Shown here: in pieces, positions 1 through 4,712 of the stretch
How the letters are laid out: each line of letters starts with the position of its first letter
Position numbering within the stretch: the stretch's first letter is position 1
NCBI GenBank assembly: GCA_900540095.1
Contig: UQEO01000079.1
Span: 1 to 8,964 of the forward strand
Reading direction: 5' to 3'
Length of the DNA: 8,964 nucleotides
Origin: an uncultured Collinsella sp.
GTDB taxonomy: Bacteria; Actinomycetota; Coriobacteriia; Coriobacteriales; Coriobacteriaceae
Notes under the pieces: generated by a model
What the model saw: the letters and a program-made list of their open reading frames with translations, nothing else
What the model was told of the DNA's origin: nothing
The model's database searches: none
Position numbers and translations under genes: made by a program

Positions 1-751
1 CCGACGCCAGCCGGCCGCCCCCCCCCCCACCCCCCCCCCCCATCCACAGCAGGTCGTGGTTGCCCCACTGAATGTCGAGCGAATGGTAGGTGAGCAGGCG
101 GTCCATAATCTTGGCCGCGCCGCCGCCACGGTCGAAGATATCGCCCACCAGGTGCAGGTGGTCGACGGCCAGGCGCTTGATGAGCGAGGCAAGCGACTCG
201 ATAAAGTCGTCTGCGCTGGCGGTCTCCAGGATGGACTCCACGATGCGCTCGTGATAGCGCACGCGATAGTTGTTCTCGTCCGGGTGCGTGTGCAACAACT
301 CGTCGATGATATAGGCGTAGTCGCGCGGGATGGCCTTACGCACCTTGGAGCGCGTGTAGCGGCTTGAAAGTGAGCGAGCGACCATGATGAGCTGGTCAAG
401 CATCGTCTCGTACCAGGTGGGCGAGTCCTCGCGCCGGCTGCGGACCAGGTCGATCTTCTCGCGCGGGTAGTAGATGAGCGTACACAGCTCGCCCTTTTCG
501 TCAAAGGAGAGCGTGTCGCCAAAGATCTCGTCGACATGTTCGCGCACGACGCCCGAGCAGTTGTTGAGGATGTGCATAAAGGCTTCGTACTCGCCATGCA
601 CGTCGCTCATAAAATGCTCGGTGCCCTTGGGTAGGTTGAGGATGGCCGAGAGGTTGATAATTTCGGTAAATGCGGATTGTGCGGTGGGGAACTGTCTCGA
701 CAGCAGGCGCAGATACTTAAAGTCTTGCGGATTGCGATCGAATGCGACCAT
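1..751 (-). CDS. fbp: Fructose-1,6-bisphosphatase, class III (N-terminal part, runs off the left edge)
   Basis: Class III (Firmicutes-type) fructose-bisphosphatase removes the 1-phosphate from fructose 1,6-bisphosphate in gluconeogenesis in the cytoplasm. The reading frame is open from the ATG at 751 to the window edge, about 250 residues of a family usually near 640-670. The metallophosphoesterase signature is clear: DVHGE at residues 50-54, GDIFDRG at 203-209 and GNHD at 230-233, all metal ligands of the fold. The start is supported by a GGAAGG ribosome binding site six bases upstream. The gene diverges from the DegV gene across a 320-base control region that holds a perfect inverted repeat. 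Oddity: just after GNHDLLWM (residue 237) the frame becomes nine glycines, where I recall the family having GAAAGS; this is the poly-C patch at 18-40 and is probably a sequence error. The identification is secure; the last 14 residues are not. Confidence 0.93.
   Translation of the reverse strand, partial: MVAFDRNPQDFKYLRLLSRQFPTAQSAFTEIINLSAILNLPKGTEHFMSDVHGEYEAFMHILNNCSGVVREHVDEIFGDTLSFDEKGELCTLIYYPREKIDLVRSRREDSPTWYETMLDQLIMVARSLSSRYTRSKVRKAIPRDYAYIIDELLHTHPDENNYRVRYHERIVESILETASADDFIESLASLIKRLAVDHLHLVGDIFDRGGGAAKIMDRLLTYHSLDIQWGNHDLLWMGGGGGGGGGRLAS
18..40. repeat. Interrupted poly-C tract (poly-G on the coding strand of fbp)
   Basis: Twenty-two of 23 bases are C, broken only by A at 29. 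On the minus strand this encodes consecutive glycines directly after the conserved GNHDLLWM of fbp. Compared with the GAAAGSLA expected from memory of the family, the stretch is about four codons too long, while the frame appears to resume (R-L-A-S). It is most likely a sequencing or assembly artefact near a contig end; a real polyglycine insertion beside the active site is the less likely alternative. Confidence 0.75.
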
Positions 752-778
752 GAAACACCTTCCGATGGGGTTGGTAAA

Positions 779-808
779 ACTGATAAACAGCGTCAAACGT
801 TTATCAGT
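779..808. promoter_or_regulatory. Perfect 10-bp inverted repeat, candidate operator of fbp
   Basis: The arms ACTGATAAAC (779-788) and GTTTATCAGT (799-808) are exact reverse complements separated by 10 bases. The right half also contains the small palindrome AAACGTTT (795-802), whose central CG resembles the core of LacI-family operators such as those of PurR and RbsR. The site ends 28 bases upstream of the fbp start codon, where a repressor could block transcription. It is not followed by a T-tract on either strand, so it is not a terminator. It could instead form an RNA hairpin in the fbp leader. The repeat is directly visible; the regulator is unknown. Confidence 0.55.
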
Positions 809-1032
809 ATGCGCCGCTTTTGTTTCGATTGGGGGTGGGAGGTCGAATTGTTGGCCGAACGGTTTGGTAAATCGATTTAGTTGAGGTAGATGTGTTGGTC
901 GGGTGGAGACGACAGAAGGTGTTTTCTCAGATATTTATGCGTGGAGCCGGTGGAGACGATGGTGGTAAAGATGTTCGCTATTTTTGGTTCGATTTGGTAA
1001 ATAGTGGACATATGTACCGTATGTAGGCTCAC

Positions 1033-1043
1033 TGTGCGATAAT
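1033..1043 (+). promoter_or_regulatory. Extended -10 promoter of the DegV gene
   Basis: The sequence TGTGCGATAAT contains a TG motif one base upstream of GATAAT (1038-1043), a good extended -10 element. Transcription would start near 1050, giving a leader of about 22 bases carrying the AAGGAG ribosome site. The -35 region at normal spacing (about 1015-1020) is weak, as expected for extended -10 promoters. The identical 11-mer occurs on the minus strand upstream of metG (6945-6955), which strengthens both calls. Confidence 0.5.
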
Positions 1044-1059
1044 TTGCGCAGCAATGAGT

Positions 1060-1065
1060 AAGGAG
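1060..1065 (+). promoter_or_regulatory. Ribosome binding site that fixes the DegV gene start
   Basis: AAGGAG lies six bases before the ATG at 1072. An in-frame ATG at 1054 would place this site inside the coding region, has no ribosome site of its own and would add six residues (M-S-K-E-P-H) not expected in the family, so 1072 is preferred. Confidence 0.8.
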
Positions 1066-1071
1066 CCTCAT

Positions 1072-1962
1072 ATGAGTGATTTTGTCCTGACCTGTGAATC
1101 CGCCGCCGACCGAACCCGTGAGTTCTTTGCGTCGCGCAATATCCCTGTCGTGTGTTTTCATTACGAGATCGACGATGTTGTCTATACGGACGATCTGTAT
1201 CAGTCGATTGCGCCGGACGAGTTTTTTGCCCAGATTGCCGCGGGCGCCATGCCCAAGACGTCTCAGGTGAGCGTGGGTGAGTACGAGGAGTTTTGGGAGC
1301 CGTTTGTTGCCGAGGGTAAAGACGTGCTGCACCTGGCGTTGTCGTCGGGTATTTCGGGCACGTATGGATCGGCCTGCGTTGCGGCGCAGATGCTTGCGGA
1401 TCGCTATCCCCAGGGCGGCAAGGTACGCGTCATCGACTCGCTGGCGGCGTCTTCGGGCTTTGGCCTGCTGGCGGAATGTGCCGCCGACGTTCGCGATAGC
1501 GGCGCTTCGCTCGACAAGACGGCCGCTTGGATTGAGGAACATAAACTTAACCTGCACCACTGGTTCTTCTCGACCGATCTGTCGAGCTACCTGTGCGGCG
1601 GGCGCATTTCGGCCGCGAGCGCAATTATCGGCACGGCGCTCAAGATTTGCCCGCTTATGACGGTCGATTGCGAAGGTGAGCTGGCGCCGCGTGAGAAGAT
1701 TCGCACCAAGAAGCGCGCGATCTCCGAGATGGCCAAGACCGTGATGGCGCATGTGCAGGACGGCCCGAACTATTCGGGCAAGTGCATCATGTCGCACTCG
1801 GCGTGCCGCGAGGACGCCGAGGCTGTTGCCGCGCTGATAGAGGAACAGGTTCCGCAGCTCAAAGGCAAGATTGAGATCAATAGCATCGGTGCTCTGATTG
1901 GCTCGCATACCGGCCCTGGTACGGTGGCTGTCTTCTTTATGGGCGACAAGCGCGTGGACTAA
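1072..1962 (+). CDS. DegV family protein (fatty-acid-binding, FakB-like)
   Basis: DegV-fold proteins bind a long-chain fatty acid; in characterised Firmicutes the FakB members present it to the kinase FakA for phosphorylation. The 296-residue length is typical. Visible family features are the N-terminal strand with TCESAAD (residues 7-13), KTSQVS (62-67, with the fatty-acid-contacting Thr-Ser), LSSGISGTY (90-98) and the C-terminal HTGPGTVAVFF (279-289). No signal peptide or membrane segment is seen, so it is cytoplasmic. It stands alone: divergent from fbp, with its own extended -10 promoter, and ended by a strong hairpin. No fakA-like gene is in the window, so a role as FakB is inferred from the family only; its ligand cannot be read from sequence. 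The start at 1072 was chosen from the ribosome site. Confidence 0.92.
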   Translation: MSDFVLTCESAADRTREFFASRNIPVVCFHYEIDDVVYTDDLYQSIAPDEFFAQIAAGAMPKTSQVSVGEYEEFWEPFVAEGKDVLHLALSSGISGTYGSACVAAQMLADRYPQGGKVRVIDSLAASSGFGLLAECAADVRDSGASLDKTAAWIEEHKLNLHHWFFSTDLSSYLCGGRISAASAIIGTALKICPLMTVDCEGELAPREKIRTKKRAISEMAKTVMAHVQDGPNYSGKCIMSHSACREDAEAVAALIEEQVPQLKGKIEINSIGALIGSHTGPGTVAVFFMGDKRVD

Positions 1963-2024
1963 CGTTCGTGGACTGGCTGACGGTTTTAACGGCCGCGCTT
2001 GTCCCTTCTGACATTTGATAACAG

Positions 2025-2060
2025 AAAAAGGCCCGTCCCGTTGTTTGCGGGGCGGGCTTT
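2025..2060. terminator. Bidirectional intrinsic terminator between convergent genes
   Basis: GCCCGTCCCG (2031-2040) pairs with CGGGGCGGGC (2048-2057) around the seven-base loop TTGTTTG, with one G-T wobble. An A-run (2025-2029) precedes it and a short TTT follows (2058-2060), so it resembles a rho-independent terminator from either side. It lies 62 bases after the DegV stop and just past the stop of the minus-strand barrel gene, so it can serve both convergent genes. Confidence 0.85.
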
Positions 2061-2070
2061 GCTGTTGCGG

Positions 2071-3162
2071 CTAGCGTTTTTTTCCGCGGAAGAAAAAGCC
2101 GTGCAGCGAGGGCTTGAGTCCGCGGTTGGCGCGACGTTCCTCGATATGATCGTGGATCGAAGCGACGCGTTCGATGACTTCGTCGGGAATCGGCACGTCG
2201 GGATTCATGTTCTCGACCTGGCTGACCTCGGCGGCGGCGACCTGGTCGATAATGGGCACATCGTCGCGCGAGATGACGGGCGTGGTGTCTTCCTTCATCT
2301 TGCGGTAGCGCTGCATCATGTCGGTCTGCAGCTGCTGGGCCGAAGGCGGTGTCCAGATGATGGCGTTGGCGCCAGCGGCGATGGTCTCACGGATGCTCTC
2401 GGGCGTTTTGCCGCCCGGTGCGATGAGCGGCAGGTTGGGATAGTGTTCGCGCAGTTCACGCAGGACCTGCGGCGTGTTCTTGCCGGCCGCGATGTTGAGG
2501 ATCTTGGCTCCGGCGCGCACCTTGGCGTGAGCATCGTCGTCGCAACGTACGACCGTGGCGATGACGGGGATGTCGGCGATGTTGGTGATGTGCTCGACCA
2601 TCTCGGCAGTGGCGGGGGAATTGCCCCCGCACCCCGCCGCGCCCTGCATCTCGGAGACGGCTGCCATCTGCACGGAGCGCTTGCCGGTGGTGGTGCCGCC
2701 GCCCACGCCCACAAAGACCGGGCACTCGGCAACGGTCAGCAGCGCCTGCGTAATGGCGGGCTGCGGCGTGAAGGGGTAGACGGCAAACACGGCGTCGGCA
2801 TTGGAGTTGCGGATGACCGCCACGTCGGTGGTGTAGATGAGCGATTTGATGCGGCGGCCAAAGAGCGTAAACCCGCTGGCCTCCTCGATCTCATCGGGCA
2901 TACGGAGGGCCGCCTTGCGCAGGCGCCCGTCGATGGGCAGCGGCTCCATGGGCAAAAGGCCATTGGGAGTTACGGCCACCTGGGGCTCGGTAAATTCGTC
3001 TGCAAGCTCTACCTCGGAGAAGTCGACCGAGGCGGCAATGTCCTCGTGAACCTCGGCGGGAACATCGATGGGGGCTTGGTCGCTAGTCGCGGCAGGCGTC
3101 TCGAAGGAGCTGGTGCCGACAAAGGCGTCGACGCGCTCGTTCAAATCGTTGAGAGAATCCAT
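2071..3162 (-). CDS. Conserved beta/alpha-barrel protein of unknown function with extra N- and C-terminal tails
   Basis: The central part (about residues 100-290) matches a conserved family that databases call 'hydrolase' or 'beta/alpha barrel domain-containing protein'. Its marks are FGRRIKSLIYTTD (101-113), AVYPFTPQP (127-135), GVGGGTTTGKR (152-162), GAKILNIAAGKNT (218-230) and GANAIIWTPP (264-273). The repeated glycine turns and strand-end motifs fit a phosphate-binding TIM barrel, but no reaction is established to my knowledge. The protein is 363 residues against roughly 230-250 for the core. The first 65 residues are acidic and low in structure; the tail after 290 contains a charged helix and ends in FFFRGKKR. 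Residues 178-180 (C-G-G) replace what I recall as V-V-V and coincide with a G-rich patch, so a sequence error is likely. The start at 3162 has only a weak ribosome site; an internal ATG at residue 72 or 88 is possible. Confidence 0.72.
   Translation of the reverse strand: MDSLNDLNERVDAFVGTSSFETPAATSDQAPIDVPAEVHEDIAASVDFSEVELADEFTEPQVAVTPNGLLPMEPLPIDGRLRKAALRMPDEIEEASGFTLFGRRIKSLIYTTDVAVIRNSNADAVFAVYPFTPQPAITQALLTVAECPVFVGVGGGTTTGKRSVQMAAVSEMQGAAGCGGNSPATAEMVEHITNIADIPVIATVVRCDDDAHAKVRAGAKILNIAAGKNTPQVLRELREHYPNLPLIAPGGKTPESIRETIAAGANAIIWTPPSAQQLQTDMMQRYRKMKEDTTPVISRDDVPIIDQVAAAEVSQVENMNPDVPIPDEVIERVASIHDHIEERRANRGLKPSLHGFFFRGKKR
2620..2636. other. Suspicious C-rich patch inside the barrel gene
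   Basis: On the minus strand these bases read G-rich codons for G-C-G-G-N at residues 177-181. From memory, family members have G-V-V-V-N in this beta strand. The length is unchanged, so only substitutions toward G would be needed. It resembles the other G/C patches of this window. Both the family recollection and the error interpretation are inference. Confidence 0.45.
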
Positions 3163-3192
3163 GGCGGTCCGTTTCTATGTTGTGCGGTCGGC

Positions 3193-3221
3193 AGTGTACG
3201 ACCGGCGTTGCGAGTGCTAAA
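3193..3221 (-). promoter_or_regulatory. Possible promoter of the barrel gene
   Basis: Read on the minus strand, TTTAGC (3221-3216) and TACACT (3198-3193) are separated by exactly 17 bases, a plausible but weak -35/-10 pair. The start codon would follow about 25 bases after the transcription start. Confidence 0.3.
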
Positions 3222-3260
3222 TCGTTTGACGAGTTGATTTTTCCCCGCTGCGCCATCCGT

Positions 3261-3320
3261 TAGACTGAAGGGCCGGCGAACGTGAAGGAGCTGTGGTGGC
3301 GGGAATCGAGGTGCTATCTT
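3261..3320 (+). promoter_or_regulatory. Candidate -10 elements upstream of the membrane microprotein gene
   Basis: Two -10-like hexamers are present, TAGACT at 3261-3266 and TATCTT at 3315-3320. Neither has a good -35 at normal spacing. The second would give a short leader holding the AGAGGTG ribosome site; the first would include a potential short upstream reading frame behind AAGGAG (3285-3290). I cannot choose between them. Confidence 0.25.
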
Positions 3321-3354
3321 GAATGTCCCGTATACAAAAGAGAGGTGACGCGGT

Positions 3355-3525
3355 ATGGAATTCTCGGCAATGTTGGGCTCGATTGGCCTATGCGTGGGCG
3401 CAATCGTTGTCGCCGCGGTCATCTACTTTGTGGTCACGGCCATTAAGGGCAAAAAGGCCGAGCGCAAGGAGCGTGAAGCGCTTGCGCGGCATAAGGACCA
3501 GCAGGACAGGCGCGCACGGCGATAG
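3355..3525 (+). CDS. Small single-pass membrane protein, 56 residues
   Basis: An ATG at 3355 follows AGAGGTG (3341-3347) at a suitable distance and opens 56 codons to TAG at 3523-3525. The protein has a short N-terminus, one strongly hydrophobic segment (about residues 7-30, rich in I, V, A, G and F) and then a highly charged helix (31-56) with many K, R and E and the ending R-R-A-R-R. By the positive-inside rule the charged tail should face the cytoplasm. This signal-anchor layout is not explained by the alternative frame at 3323-3553, which gives an S/R/W-rich shadow. I do not recognise a family. It stands between the divergent barrel gene and the convergent methyltransferase gene, whose stop is 25 bases away, with no clear terminator between. 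It may be regulatory or bind an acidic partner or lipid surface, but that is speculation. Confidence 0.65.
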   Translation: MEFSAMLGSIGLCVGAIVVAAVIYFVVTAIKGKKAERKEREALARHKDQQDRRARR

Positions 3526-3549
3526 CTTGTTGAGTTCTGAATCCGTGCG

Positions 3550-4653
3550 CTAGCTGCGTTTTCGGACCAGGGCGATATAGAAGCCCTCAAAGTCGCGACT
3601 GGGCGGAATGGTCAGCGTACCGGGCATGCCGTTGGCAATGGCCGAGACGTGGCCCGCGGCAATGGCTTCGGTAAGGGCGTTGCACTCGATATGCGGCTTG
3701 TCGCCGGTATCCTGGGCGCGACGCGCTTCACTTTCGCTCGGCGTGCCGTCGAGGGGGATGAGCTCACAGTCCATGTGCTTGTCGAGGGCCTCTTGCAGGG
3801 CATCCTCGTTTTCCTGCGGCAAGATCGAACACGTCGAATAGACCAGCGTGCCGCCCGGTTTGAGGGCCCCCATGGCGCGGTCCAGAAGCGCGCGCTGCGA
3901 GCGGGCGCATTTGACGAGCAACTGCTCGGTAAGGCCGCGCAAGCTCTTTTCGTTGCCGCTGATGACGGTGCCCGTGCCGGTGCAGGGGGCGTCGAGCAGG
4001 ATGCGGTCAAAGCGGAAGAACTCGTCAAGCTCGCGTGCGTCAATACGCATGACGGGCACGTTTTTGGCGCCCTGGCGGCCCAAGTTGGCCTCGAGCTTTT
4101 CGGCGCGGGGAATGCTCATCTCGCAGGCGGTGAGGTGCGCCTGTCCCTGGGTGAGGGCGGCGATCTGCGTTGTCTTGCCGCCGGGGGCTGCACACATGTC
4201 CAGGATGTCCTCGCCGGCCTGAGCGCCCAGCACGAGCGGCGGCATCATCGACGACAGGCTCTGCAGGTAGATCTTGCCGTCACGGTAGATGTCGAGGCCC
4301 CAAAGGTCGGAAACTTGGGCGTCGGGCAGGACGAAGGCATCCTGGTACCAGGCAACGGTTTGGTGGGCGATCCCGGCGGCGTCGAGTGCGGCGGCAATGC
4401 CCTCGGCGGTCGCCTTGAGCGTGTTGGCGCGCAGTGTGACCGGGCGCGTGGCTGCGGCGCCAAAGCCCTCGATCATGAGCTCGGCATCGGCAGGCGTATA
4501 GGCGCCGGCAACCGTATCGACCATAAAGCGCGGCAGGTCGGCGGCGGAGTGTTGGGCGGCAAGCCGGTCGGAAAGCTCGGCAGCGGCAAACTGCCTAAGC
4601 TTGAGCTCGGGCTTAACCTGCTTTTTTTGCTTACGACGACGCGGCTTGGACAT
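3550..4653 (-). CDS. RsmB/NOP2-family RNA (cytosine-5) methyltransferase
   Basis: This protein uses S-adenosylmethionine to methylate carbon 5 of a cytosine in rRNA or tRNA. All catalytic signatures are present: RANTLK (75-80), the SAM-binding loop DMCAAPGGKT (152-161), DAPCTGTG (221-228) with the release cysteine C224, and YSTCSILPQENE (272-283) with the nucleophile C275. The N-terminus begins with a very basic stretch (MSKPRRRKQKK) suited to RNA contact. At 367 residues it is shorter than RsmB or RsmF (about 430-480); it has no NusB-like N-terminal domain, and only a short segment follows motif VI. Target site (16S C967, C1407 or a tRNA position) cannot be assigned from sequence. Start at 4653 is supported by AAGGAA six bases upstream. 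It lies 59 bases downstream of metG on the same strand and is probably cotranscribed with it. Confidence 0.9.
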   Translation of the reverse strand: MSKPRRRKQKKQVKPELKLRQFAAAELSDRLAAQHSAADLPRFMVDTVAGAYTPADAELMIEGFGAAATRPVTLRANTLKATAEGIAAALDAAGIAHQTVAWYQDAFVLPDAQVSDLWGLDIYRDGKIYLQSLSSMMPPLVLGAQAGEDILDMCAAPGGKTTQIAALTQGQAHLTACEMSIPRAEKLEANLGRQGAKNVPVMRIDARELDEFFRFDRILLDAPCTGTGTVISGNEKSLRGLTEQLLVKCARSQRALLDRAMGALKPGGTLVYSTCSILPQENEDALQEALDKHMDCELIPLDGTPSESEARRAQDTGDKPHIECNALTEAIAAGHVSAIANGMPGTLTIPPSRDFEGFYIALVRKRS

Positions 4654-4691
4654 CCGTCTTTCCTTCCCGTCCCAAATTGACTACTTTCCGG

Positions 4692-4711
4692 GCACGCCGC
4701 TGCTGGCGTGC
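4692..4711. other. 7-bp perfect hairpin between metG and the methyltransferase gene
   Basis: GCACGCC (4692-4698) and GGCGTGC (4705-4711) pair around GCTGCT, beginning one base after the metG stop codon on the minus strand. No U-run follows on the metG transcript (it continues CCGGAAAG), so complete termination is unlikely. It may trim expression of the downstream gene or protect the metG 3' end. Confidence 0.4.
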
Positions 4712-4712
4712 T

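Larger units (their letters stand above)
752..1071. other. Divergent intergenic control region between fbp and the DegV gene
   Basis: No gene fits these 320 bases; the open frames crossing it are extensions or shadows of the flanking genes. It is visibly more A/T-rich than its surroundings. It holds an inverted repeat (779-808), an extended -10 promoter for the DegV gene (1033-1043), two copies of TTTGGTAAAT (863-872 and 993-1002) and two copies of GGTGGAGACGA (902-912 and 949-959). I see no riboswitch-like fold or tRNA. The fbp promoter should lie on the minus strand within it, but no hexamer pair is good enough to name. Confidence 0.7.

Noticed and set aside
877..1908. 343-residue open frame on the minus strand
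   Set aside because: It lies almost wholly antisense to the clearly conserved DegV gene, is R/H/L-rich in the manner of GC-rich shadow frames, and has no ribosome site or recognisable motif.
2025..2060. Hairpin as a transcription factor operator
   Set aside because: Position between two convergent stop codons, with A-run before and T-run after, fits a terminator far better.
1999..3237. 412-residue open frame on the plus strand
   Set aside because: It is antisense to the conserved barrel gene, runs through the terminator hairpin, and its G/D/V/L-rich low-complexity composition is that of a mirror frame.
3323..3553. 76-residue plus-strand frame overlapping the membrane microprotein
   Set aside because: Its product is S/R/W-rich without structure, whereas the overlapping frame from 3355 has a clear hydrophobic helix, charged tail and ribosome site.
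3649..4680. 343-residue open frame on the plus strand
   Set aside because: Antisense to the methyltransferase with intact catalytic motifs; no motif or start signal of its own.
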